Positions 31,774 to 41,423 of a stretch of 64,000 bases of DNA are shown piece by piece (positions within the stretch are counted from its first letter, which is position 1; every line of letters starts with the position of its first letter). The translations under genes were made by a program, and so were the position numbers. The DNA is from Pseudo-nitzschia pungens (lineage: Eukaryota > Bacillariophyta > Bacillariophyceae > Bacillariales > Bacillariaceae): positions 1,364,001-1,428,000 of the forward strand of contig CM074761.1 of NCBI GenBank assembly GCA_037355855.1, read 5' to 3'. The notes under the pieces were generated by a model. It did not search any database. It had not been told where the DNA came from and worked only from the letters and a program-made list of their open reading frames with translations.

Positions 31774-33721
31774 TCATTTGAATGCGGGGTCAATGTCCAA
31801 AAACACATGGGGATTCCGTTGTGGTTGAGGTGCAGGTGATGGTGGTGGGACATATCTCTTTTTCACAAGACGTCGTTGCGACGGCTGAGGATTGGTTGCG
31901 ACAGGGGTTGGTTCGGGTTCGGTTTCATCTTCGTATTCGAATTGATCCACGTCTTCGAGTTCATCTTCGTAGTCGTATTCAAATTCATCCACGTCTTCGA
32001 GTTCATCTTCGTAGTCGTATTCAAATTCATCTTCGAGTTCAGCATCTGTAAATTCGATCTCGGGTTCGGGTGGCGGTGTCGACTTCTTTGGCGAGGCCAT
32101 CTTCCGTTCAGCCGGAGTTGATGGAAGTGCGATTGTGTCTTGTGAAAGAGACGACTTCGACGATGAAACAGCAAAGTTTTCGTTCTCTAAAAAGATGGGT
32201 GAAGGCTCTGGCTCGGGCTTTGGCGTGGACGGCGGTTTGGGTGAAATCATTTTTCGTTTCACTGTCTTCCGTGGAGCAGGTGATGGAGCTGGAGATGAGT
32301 TGAACAAGCCCGCAAGACCTCCTTCTTGCGATTGGGTGGTACTGGGGGCAGGAGCCGGCGCGGAACGTTTCACCGCAAAGGATCCCAGCATGCCACCCAT
32401 GCTGCCGGTCGGGCTTCCTACAGAACGCAGATTTCTGTTCCCAATACCCCTGCCTTCGGGACCACCCGAAATTTCGAAGAACGGACTTCCACCGGTGGTT
32501 GCGGCATCAAACTCATCGTCGACTGATCCGTAATCCCAGGGCTGTACGGTGACTGAAAAGGGGAATTCTAACGTGGAAGTATTGACGATCCGAATCACAC
32601 CCGTACCATACCCTGGAGTTTGAATAATGGCGTAAAATGGACGTGTTGTTCCCTCTTCTGTGTATACTTCCATGACTTGCTTGACATTGTTGGGTCCCTG
32701 AATCAACTCGATTCTGCACTGCAAGGGACGACCCTCGCTTTGCAAAAACAACTGCACGGATTGCACGTCTGGTTCGAATCGTTCCGTGATGACTGCCCCA
32801 CCCTGACAAATTTTTGGTTTGGCCATTGTTACGCGTTCCATCTTTTCCATAGTTTCTGGATCGTCCATTCCCACTTTTCCCCCTTCCAAGATTGCCTGCA
32901 ATGGATATTCCAACGAGCCGGTATTGCGAATTGAAATTGAGTTTCCGACGTATGGCGTGGCCATGAAACACCGGAAAGGTCGAGCCCGTCCATCTTCACA
33001 GTAGATGGCCACTTTTTGCGGAACATTGTCTGGTCCCTGCCACAACTCGACTGCGATTTTTTGTCCCATTTATTTTCAACATTAGTGTTGGAAATGGTAC
33101 ACGTAGGCAATGGCAACGCATTACATGACGGATGATATTAGCACGATGTGCACCCATAGAAAAAAAAATTCCGACAAACCCAAAAATTACAGATAGTGAA
33201 ATAATCGCATGCCGCGAATTCGAAATGAAGAACGTACCGTTTGCATTCATGGGACGACCGTCGGTTCTCATATGGACTTGAACCATGTCGATTTTGTGCT
33301 GGTTTCCGAACGACCAGGTCCTCAATGATCCCCCCTGGACTTCGGCGGCCTTCTGTCGTTCCCATACGGATTCTTTGGGCTGAATGGGTTCCATTTCTTC
33401 TTGCGGTGCAGCTGGAGGAGCTGACCGAGCCCTCGCAAGCTTATTGTTTTCGGACGGACGAGCCATGGGCGGAGGCGCGATGGGAACTTCTTGTTCAAAA
33501 GTAGATGGCGAAGATGGGTCGGAAGAAATAGCAAAATGTTCGTACTGTGAAGTCTTTTGCCCCTTGTCCGAAGCGAATGCTCGGAGCGGCTGTAACCGCT
33601 GTTGCGCATGGCCCGTGTTCAATTTCGTCGCATCGGGTCTAACCCCGAAGGAAAAAGCATCGCTTGCTGTCGCTAGTGCCGAAGCCGCGAACAGTGCCAT
33701 GCATTTTCTATCGATCACCAT
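31774..33721 (-). CDS. Plastid-targeted protein with duplicated ELxQGPxN domain, 2 exons
   Basis: On the minus strand, exons 33721-33238 and 33050-31774 join through a 187-bp intron (gtacgt...tcgcag) with junction codon G|TC, giving NAN-V-ELWQGPDN and 586 aa. The start ATG 33721 gives MVIDRKCMALFAASALATASDA-FSFGVRP, a signal peptide plus SDA-F plastid motif, and the next 30 residues are basic and Ser/Thr-poor but transit-like. The body holds two copies of a domain of about 80 aa: VQVHMRTDGRP..VELWQGPDNVPQK..YCEDGRARPF..SIRNTGSLEYP and VQLFLQSEGRP..IELIQGPNNVKQV..YTEEGTTRPF..RIVNTSTLEFP. The C-terminal third is Pro- and acid-rich with a 14-aa duplication (DEFEYDYEDELEDV). I recognise the domain as recurrent in diatom plastid proteins but know no function for it. 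Confidence 0.75.
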
Positions 33722-35156
33722 GTCGTTCACGTACTGTATCACTTCTCTATCGCTTCGTTTCAAGCAGTGTTTTTTTGTGTATTGTAATCGTGGTGTTCGA
33801 AATTTGTTTCGGTGATGCTGTTAAATTTAAAACGAGTCGAACTTGTATCTTCAAACTACAACGAGTGTTTTCGAAAAGGAGGAATGAAAAAACCTGATGT
33901 CACAGGTAATCAAGAGGATGCATGCAGTAACCTTAACGACAACAAAGTGATCGTTAGCAATTCTTATCCGTTCAGTGCTCAATACCCTGTTCAAATGTCA
34001 CGGACCAGCTTTTCCCGTATGTATTTGTGATGTGTTGTTGATATCTGACGTGATTGTTTTCGAATAGAAGGAATTTCCATCCAATGGAATCGCTTCGTGG
34101 GAATAATCACAGGAAGGCCGGTAACGGCGAGCAGATTTTCACTCCAATTATTCCAATTACTGACCCGTTTGACTGCACTACCGGTACAAGTAACGGGCAA
34201 ACTAATAGTATACCGGTAGCGTACTTGGAGAATAACCCTAATCCAGAGAAAAGAATTTGTTGAGATGATAATGATATCCTGTTTTGAGTTCTGATCGTAC
34301 CGTACAGTAAGGTGACCAGGTACCGTAAGGTTTAACCTTACGGTATGGGTTATGCTGTCTGGGTTCCAGGAGACGGGAGCGAACGTCTGATTTTGAGATT
34401 TTGAGATTGAGATTTTTCGTGAATACAAGCTCTCAATACCAGTGAAGGTACTTGTAACCTTACAGCACCTGGTGCGGTATGTTCTTGTACCAGTTTTCTG
34501 TACGAATCATCGATCAGTGCTGTTTCTTCTTGTCTCCTCAAGGGAAGTCCTTAGCGAGAGACACCGAGCAGAGAAAAGAGAAATGACGAGCAAGGGAAGA
34601 AACGCAGAAATCCCTGGTCAGCTTGAGACGTTGATTCCGTGTCAAAATGTCGGACTCTAAAAAACAAGGATGCTGACCCCGAAAGCCGCCGAACGAGACT
34701 CTTTGTGAGGTACGAGTATGTGCCAACGTGCCCACTCGATCGTGCGGTAGGGCATGGACCGAATTCGTGGCAATCCCAAGGTATGGGAGCCGATTTTGAA
34801 TCCTTTATTCGTAACTGCTTTCGTAGAATTCAGCACCGAGCAAGCAAGCACCAAGGGCACTGTCGTTTCTGACCTCAATGGTTTCGAGTGAATGTTACCA
34901 CAGTTGTTTGATGACATACGCACGGCACGCTAGCGGGGGCACGGATTCTTGTTGGCATCAGAGCAATATTCTCTCCACCGTGGACAAGCAGAGTCGATTT
35001 TTTTTTTTGCTTCATCGGCAATGATTCACATCCTTTTACTTGGCAGAATGCATTTCGCTTACAGCTCACAAATCGTTGTCAACCGGTCGTCGCTTGATGA
35101 ACTAAAATCAAGCAGAAACCGAATCCAACAAATAAAAAGCCATCAGAATCAATCCA
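33722..35156. other. Intergenic region, no gene seen
   Basis: Between divergent genes. The words GGTAACCTTAC and GTAAGGTTTAACCTTAC near 34300-34460 are part of the dispersed intergenic motif family. Frames at 33991-34428 and 34657-34923 (minus) are featureless. Confidence 0.5.
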
Positions 35157-36128
35157 ATGATGAACAAAGCGGCAGCAACCAATACGAAAGGTGAATACAA
35201 TGCAATTTATGTCAGGGTTGCATCTAGCAATGCTGGCAAAGCGATCAATTTAAGTCAAAGCTCTCATTCGCCATCTTTTGCATATCCGTGTCGGCCATTA
35301 ATAAAATAATGGAAATGTTTTTCTTTTCTCCCGGACTTTTCATTTCAACCACACAACACATTTAACAACGACTCTACACTGCATCGTAACCAAGCACGTT
35401 CTATCCGAGACAAGATCGTGAACGTATTGGAAGAGTTCGGAGCCGTAGGAATTTGGCAAATTCCAAAGGATCGCCTTTGCGAATTGACTGGGTACAAATC
35501 CACTGCGACAAAGTTATGGGCGACGGCCTTCAAGCTCGCCAGGGATCAAGGAATCGTCAGAAATGGCAGGAGCAACGGTGAAATGATGGTGGAACTCAAT
35601 GGCTTTCCACGACACCCGCTGCGAGAACCCCGAAACGTTGAATCGATACTTCGAAAGTATTCGAAAGAATTAAAGATTCAACAAACTGGATACGATATAT
35701 TCGACGTGCTCTTAGGACTTGGCCGTGGCCGTTACATTGATAAAACAGATCTCGCTGACGCCGTGAACAAGCATGTTGCCACCAAAAGCTTCTCGAATTC
35801 TTGCAAACTATTGAATTCGTTTGGTATCATTGAAAGCCGCAGGGGTGGTCGGGGAGCTAATGCTTCGTATCGTTTAGTTCAGTCTCTACATGATGGTAGT
35901 AATGGAACTTGTCACACTAGCTTTGAAATGGAAACGAAAACAGTGCATAGCAGCCCAGGGGCTTCCGGAAAAAGGGAAGAAGATGCACAAACATACTCCC
36001 AAGAAGCTGCCTTTTCATCCGAACATGTTACGATTCGAAAAGATGGTGAAAACATTCTTACTCGTAACGAGCAACATGAGCAAGAAAACGAGACAGCAGA
36101 CGAAACTGACGAGATAGTTTTAGTTTAG
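35157..36128 (+). CDS. Hypothetical protein with winged-helix-like region, probably 2 exons
   Basis: The main open frame has no ATG before its conserved part. A 34-bp first exon (35157-35190, ATG ATG AAC AAA...) with donor gtgaat and an acceptor after 35394 (ccaag) joins in phase (K-GCA-RS) to give MMNKAAATNTKARSIRDKIV and 255 aa, so I favour it; more 5' exons cannot be excluded. Residues about 14-70 (RDKIVNVLEEFGAVGIWQIP...LCELTGYKSTATKLWATAFK) look like a helix-turn-helix or winged-helix fold, and a second similar unit may follow (YIDKTDLADAVNKHVATKSFSNSCKLLNSFGIIES). The tail is polar. A DNA-binding role is possible but not shown. Confidence 0.55.
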
Positions 36129-36614
36129 ACCCTACTTTCAATTTCGGAATTGACTGCAGGGGTTTCACCTATTGAAGCTTACTGGGGCTGGTTGGCAATA
36201 CAGTCACGATTGAATGCTAATTGAGGTGCATGTTAGCGTCCTATACTAGGAGAAGAACAGGAGACATTCACAACGCACTCTTGTACACCACAATCAGAAC
36301 TTTCGAAGTCCGCCCGTGTAGGAAGTGTTGAACCATGAGTACCCGAGTACCTACCCCCGCCCCGCGAAGAAAGTTTTAGATATACATGTAAATATTATTT
36401 CTCACTTAGTGTTGTTACAATGAATTTTTTCCTTTTAAGAGTCTCTTCGTCGGTATTATGACATTATCATTGGAATCAATGATGCACTGGTAAATGGGAT
36501 CTAATCACTGCAGCCGATCACTCTTCCATGAAAGCTAGATGGACTACGACCCCGAATGCGCCTTTCTCTTATCTCCACAACAAACATAAACTAAATTACC
36601 ACCGGGGATCCAAA
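36129..36614. other. Short intergenic gap between convergent genes
   Basis: 486 bp between the stop codons of two convergent genes. It should carry both 3' untranslated regions. Nothing else is visible. Confidence 0.6.
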
Positions 36615-39600
36615 CTATTTCCGTTTGCTCCCTTTCAGGAAAGAAATCGAAATTTTGCGGCGACCGCGACCTAGACCATGAGAATTAGGTTCACGGACAA
36701 CCTCCTTCTCTGGAGTTTCGTCTTTGATATCCAAATCCTCAGGTGAATCAGACCCAATTTTTGCGGGGTCTTCTGCTTGTTCCTCGTCATAGCTCTCTGC
36801 AGACTCCACGGTCGGTACTGTCTTCATTACATCTCCGGAAATTTCTTTCCTAGTCGTGTTTTCGTCATGCAAACCAATACTTCCAGCTTGAAAGAGACGC
36901 TCGGTTATCATTTTTCTACGCTGCCGTTCGTCTTCTTCGTCTTTGATTGGTGGGTCACGAGTTCTAATGTTGTTGGTTTCGTTTTCTTCTTCATCGTCGT
37001 CGTCCTCATCATCATCAAAGCAGTTTCCGTGATCTGGACGTCTTGGAGTTGGTGCGAGGTCCACGAGGATTTCATCTGTGCCATCTCCAGTGATAGGATC
37101 ACGGTTACTTGATGAATTTCGAATCGCAATTTCCTCCAGAGCAACACCCGGGGCCTCGATGTGGCGTGGACCACGGATTGCCGCTACACAACTATCGGCA
37201 TCGGGTTTTTGATCTAGAAACTGAAGTTGCAGATGTTCTTGCAGCTCTGGAACATCACATTTCATTTTTCTTTTTTCATCATTAAGTTTTTTCTTCAGCA
37301 TAACAGTTAAATAATTCAAAGGCACCACATCGTCACCTTCTTCATTTGATTCAACAGCCTTCAAGTTGCCATTTGATATTGCCTGTTGGATCACCGTGTT
37401 GCTGTCGCCAACCACAGAGTAGGAAGGTCTAGTTGATGACTTGTTCATTTTTGATATCGTCTTCGCTCTTTGTCCTACAGGAAGCTTTGATTGCGCCTCT
37501 GTTCCGGAACTCGCCCTCCCGTTCTGCAACGTTGCTCCATGTACTTTTTGTAGACTAGTTGAAACGTTTTTGTTGCGGTTTTCGACGATGAACGTTTCCT
37601 CCACAACCGTATTTGGTACTAACGGCTTTCGTTTATTTCTTCCCATCATGTCGACCACCCGACCAAATAACTTGGACTTTGATCCCTCGGAAACAGCTAT
37701 GGACATTTCTTCAGTTTTTCCCTTCTGAATTTTCAGTGTTGACTTCTCGTGAAAAGTGATCTTTTGAACGTCTAAGTCTTTGGGCGGCAAACTAGCTTCG
37801 GAGTTCACGATGCATTCCTTATCTTCAACTTGACTGAGAAGACTCAGATTTCCTTGTTTTTCCCCCTCTTCCTCAATGCGGGTATTCTCTTCGTTCTTTC
37901 CTTCTCCGTCTTCTCTACCTTTTCTATTCGAATTCTCTTCCATTTCAAGACCAGTTCTCCTTGGGGTCTTTCCAATAGGTTCTGTTTGATAACGATCAGG
38001 ATTTCTCAAACTTCTGCTTTCTCTATCTTCCGAAATAGTTTCACTATTTAGATCCCCTTGACGATTTTTATCTATGTCATCCTTCTTCTCGCCAGAGCGG
38101 TAAGTATGATTTGCGTTAATCTCCTGTGAATGAATGCCAGAGTTATGATCGTCAGCAACGTTCGCATCTTTATTTTCATTTGTTGCCACTGAAAGTTTCA
38201 ATTCAATTTCGTTATCTTGTGGGATTGATCTGTATCGATCAGAGGATCGACCCTTAGCTTCGAATTCTTCTGAGACACTGGCAGGTGTATAACGACTGTC
38301 CTTCGGAACACCGAGCCACGAATCAGAATATGCTTCGGCTAAACCATCCTCCGCCGCTTCTCGCTCCTGAACAGAATTTGATGCGGTTGTACTAGCTTCC
38401 TTTTCAATTTGATCCTCAACTCTGTCTTCATCCACTTCCTCCAGGACCAAATGGAGTTGACTAGGTACTGCCTCACTTCCTCGAGGAGTTCTGAAAAAAC
38501 CTCCCCATTTCTTCTCATTACTGGTATCGTCATCGCCTACCGGATGCTTTTTCTTCTTCTCGTTTGTACATCTCATAGTTCGTGGAGTCACAAGACCCAA
38601 AAACCCACCACGATTACGTTTTGGTTGAGTTGGAGGAGGTCCTTTCTGTTTCCTTGTAGGGATTCCGATCTCTCGAACAGCAGTCCGCGGCGATAGTTTC
38701 TGTTCAGTGCCGTGTCCATCCAAAATTTCGTTCAGAGAAGAAAGGGACATCATGTCAAAGTTCCGTAGTAAACCAGTTCCATCGTGGTCTACTCGATCGC
38801 CGCCGTCATTTTCACCTTCGTCCGTCGAAAATCCGTATTCTAAAGTATCGTTTTTCATTCCTAGTGTAGAGATGCCCGCTTCAGACCAAAAATCTTCCGC
38901 CGAAGACAAAGCAGGCTGTACTCCATCAGTCGTGATACCATTACCTGAACTTTTGGTAATACCATCGTCTTTGTTGCTTCCAATGTTCTTTGGAATAATC
39001 GATTCGAGGTAGTGTACGGCACGGGAAGCATATTCAGATACAACAAATCTCCCACGTTTTTTTTTCTTTGTTGTACCTGAAGCATCGTCTTGCAGCTTGA
39101 GAAGGTCATTTGCGTCAGAATGTCTTCCGCTTTCTTCGTCTCCCTCGTCTTCGTCATCGCTGTTTTCTTCGTCGCTATCTTCGCCCATTTGTTGCTGCCT
39201 GTGTTGCAAGACTGCTTGTTCACCTTCTTCTGCCAAGTAGCTCATCACGCGTTCCAATTCTATAGCTTCTTGCACAACTTGTCCCTCGTTGACAACGTCA
39301 CTTTCAAATGCATGGTAGCCACTACGGTACGCGATTCGACGTGCGGTTGCAGCATGACTGAAAGCTTCTTTTGCCATACGCTCCGACTCTTCTTCATCGA
39401 GATCATTTCCTGAAAGAACAGAGTCTAATAGACGACGTGCCTGAACGGAGTTCTCCGCAATGGCTGCATACATCTCATTCTCTTTCATCAGTTTTTCCTT
39501 CTCTACATTGTCTTCATTGCAAGGATTCTCTTCTGTGGTTTTCATAGTTTCAGTCCCTGCTCCCTTCGGTGGCAACAACAACACGGCTTTGGTAACCTTT

Positions 39601-40244
39601 TTCTTCTTCACATGAATCTTGACGGGTTGGGTCGTTGACTCTTCAGGAACAAGAGGTTGCTTTTTCTTCCCAAGTGATTTGAAAAACGGAACTTTCATTC
39701 TGTTTCGAGACTTTCCTTGTGGATTCGACGACGAAGACGTTCCCTCTCTTTTTTCGGGTTCGAGGTAGACAGAAGAAATGGTTGAATATTGGTCTTCTTG
39801 CCACACTGCTTCTTGACCCTCTGTATAAAGCGCCGCTTTGAGGGCAGGGTGAAATCTGTCACTGGTTTCGTTGTTGTCACTCTGTTCGACAGATTCATTT
39901 TCGCCAACCTCTGTAACGCAACTGGAGCTATTTGGGGTTGAATTCGATGGGGGTTGCCCTCGAGTGGAAGCGGGGAAAAATGATTTATTGATGCTTTCAG
40001 GTTGCCGCTCTTCATCTTCAGTTGTGGACAAAGGTACCGATCGCCCATCGGTTTCACCTTTATTCTCTGAAGTTGATGTTATTTCCTTTTGTTGACGATG
40101 TACTTCGTCTGTTTCTTCTGTTGTACAGTACTGAAGTAGATTTAACTCTCCTACCCCAGTAGCACTGACCTGCGAAGAAAAATGCTCCTTCAGAATGCTT
40201 TCTGTTCCTGGGCGGAAAAGGATCTCAGTCCCTTCTTCCTCCAT
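36615..40244 (-). CDS. Large disordered acidic/basic protein, function unknown
   Basis: Uninterrupted 1209-aa frame on the minus strand, from ATG 40244 to stop 36615. It is rich in Glu, Asp, Lys, Ser and Thr throughout and has no signal peptide or membrane segment. The parts most likely to be conserved are a basic patch (MKVPFFKSLGKKKQPLVP; PVKIHVKKKKVTKAVLLLPP), a helical region at about residues 270-350 (MYAAIAENSVQARRLLDSVL ... ARRIAYRSGYHAFESDVV ... ELERVMSYLAEEGEQAVLQ), a motif RFVVSEYASRAVHYLESIIP, and a basic C-terminus (RGRRKISISFLKGSKRK). The long Asp/Glu tracts near 38-40% and 90% of the length make it look like a nuclear or cytoskeletal scaffold, but I do not recognise it. Confidence 0.7.
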   Translation of the reverse strand: MEEEGTEILFRPGTESILKEHFSSQVSATGVGELNLLQYCTTEETDEVHRQQKEITSTSENKGETDGRSVPLSTTEDEERQPESINKSFFPASTRGQPPSNSTPNSSSCVTEVGENESVEQSDNNETSDRFHPALKAALYTEGQEAVWQEDQYSTISSVYLEPEKREGTSSSSNPQGKSRNRMKVPFFKSLGKKKQPLVPEESTTQPVKIHVKKKKVTKAVLLLPPKGAGTETMKTTEENPCNEDNVEKEKLMKENEMYAAIAENSVQARRLLDSVLSGNDLDEEESERMAKEAFSHAATARRIAYRSGYHAFESDVVNEGQVVQEAIELERVMSYLAEEGEQAVLQHRQQQMGEDSDEENSDDEDEGDEESGRHSDANDLLKLQDDASGTTKKKKRGRFVVSEYASRAVHYLESIIPKNIGSNKDDGITKSSGNGITTDGVQPALSSAEDFWSEAGISTLGMKNDTLEYGFSTDEGENDGGDRVDHDGTGLLRNFDMMSLSSLNEILDGHGTEQKLSPRTAVREIGIPTRKQKGPPPTQPKRNRGGFLGLVTPRTMRCTNEKKKKHPVGDDDTSNEKKWGGFFRTPRGSEAVPSQLHLVLEEVDEDRVEDQIEKEASTTASNSVQEREAAEDGLAEAYSDSWLGVPKDSRYTPASVSEEFEAKGRSSDRYRSIPQDNEIELKLSVATNENKDANVADDHNSGIHSQEINANHTYRSGEKKDDIDKNRQGDLNSETISEDRESRSLRNPDRYQTEPIGKTPRRTGLEMEENSNRKGREDGEGKNEENTRIEEEGEKQGNLSLLSQVEDKECIVNSEASLPPKDLDVQKITFHEKSTLKIQKGKTEEMSIAVSEGSKSKLFGRVVDMMGRNKRKPLVPNTVVEETFIVENRNKNVSTSLQKVHGATLQNGRASSGTEAQSKLPVGQRAKTISKMNKSSTRPSYSVVGDSNTVIQQAISNGNLKAVESNEEGDDVVPLNYLTVMLKKKLNDEKRKMKCDVPELQEHLQLQFLDQKPDADSCVAAIRGPRHIEAPGVALEEIAIRNSSSNRDPITGDGTDEILVDLAPTPRRPDHGNCFDDDEDDDDEEENETNNIRTRDPPIKDEEDERQRRKMITERLFQAGSIGLHDENTTRKEISGDVMKTVPTVESAESYDEEQAEDPAKIGSDSPEDLDIKDETPEKEVVREPNSHGLGRGRRKISISFLKGSKRK

Positions 40245-41423
40245 CGTACGATGTATTGTAAAAGTTGCAGAGTAGTTCTCGTATTGAAATCTTTTCTTCT
40301 TACGTTTTTGTTCGATTGACAGGCCAATTACGAAGTTTCTCGGTGCTCAAATTTCCTCTACCACTGTGGAAATTGGCATTCATTGTATTTTGTTGGTGTC
40401 CGTTTGCAAAAGAAACAAACAGAATGTAGAGAGGCAAACCGAGTATTGCGTTCGATTTTGCCAACGATCCGGTTTAGTGAGTGTTCTAACATTCTTTCCT
40501 TTCCTTCATGCCGATCGCCAAGAAAACTAGTCGTTGGTATTCTCTCGGCTGGCGCGGGGACATGAATGTTGCACGCGTGTCAGAGCGAAATCAAGATTCA
40601 ATTTTCGATCGACTAAGTCAGTTATTTTCGTACGGCACTTCGTAAACACCACGAAATACTGAGTAGTACGTTGAACGTATTTGGATTGTACAAAATGAAA
40701 AGTAAGGTTACTTCGTATGTACGAATACAGCAAGTTATTTGTACTGAGCAACCTTACGGAAGTCTTTCTACAGGCTTTGTACACGTAAAGTACTAAGTTA
40801 CGTGCATACCGTTAAGGCGTACTACAGAATTCCTATCAGCTGTCCCCGGGTTTCAGTAGAAATTAGTAGTCGGGGACGTAGAACCCGGGGACAGCTGATA
40901 AGAACTTTGTAGTATGGTAAATCCTTTCATAATTTGAAATTATTATCATTCTCATTATTTCGTACATAGTAAGGTTACGGTAAGGTTACGTTTATTAGCA
41001 TTACGAAGTGAAGTATTATTATTATTTTATTTTTTTTCATCACAATTATTTTGCATCCTCAAAAGTTTTACGTTTTGACTCGAAGGGGTATCGGAAGCAA
41101 GGGTTAAAGTTTACTATTCGAATTACTTCGTACTTTTCAACACAAACATGCTGGTGATAACTTATTACGAAGTACTTCGTATAATTCTCACGTAGTATTT
41201 TAAAATTTATATGAATAACATGACACAATCAATAGTAACGGAACATTTTGCCCACCACCACCACCACCACAAGGGATAAAAAGCACAATGGATGAACAGC
41301 ACCAGGAGGAGGTTCCGTAATGTTCCGTGGCCTCCACACACCACGCCATAGATGAGCTGATACCACATGAGTGTGTAGGAAGCAGGGGTTGGAATTTTTC
41401 AAATCGAAAATAGAAAGGAGGAA
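40245..41423. other. Intergenic region carrying MITE copy 2
   Basis: Holds a MITE copy at 40822-40912, repeated TTACTTCGTA words, a perfect 16-bp palindrome TACGAAGTACTTCGTA at 41166-41181 and a short (CAC)n tract near 41259. No gene is seen. Confidence 0.6.
40822..40912. mobile_element. 91-bp palindromic MITE-like element, copy 2
   Basis: Identical over all 91 bp to copy 1 at 28430-28520, with the same TA flank on each side but otherwise different neighbours. Identity of two copies 12 kb apart implies recent movement or gene conversion. Confidence 0.85.

Noticed and set aside
41166..41190. loxP-like sequence (TACTTCGTATAAT) near a palindrome
   Set aside because: Differs from a lox arm at one or more positions and has no second arm in order. 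TTCGTA words are common in all spacers here, so it is a chance match.
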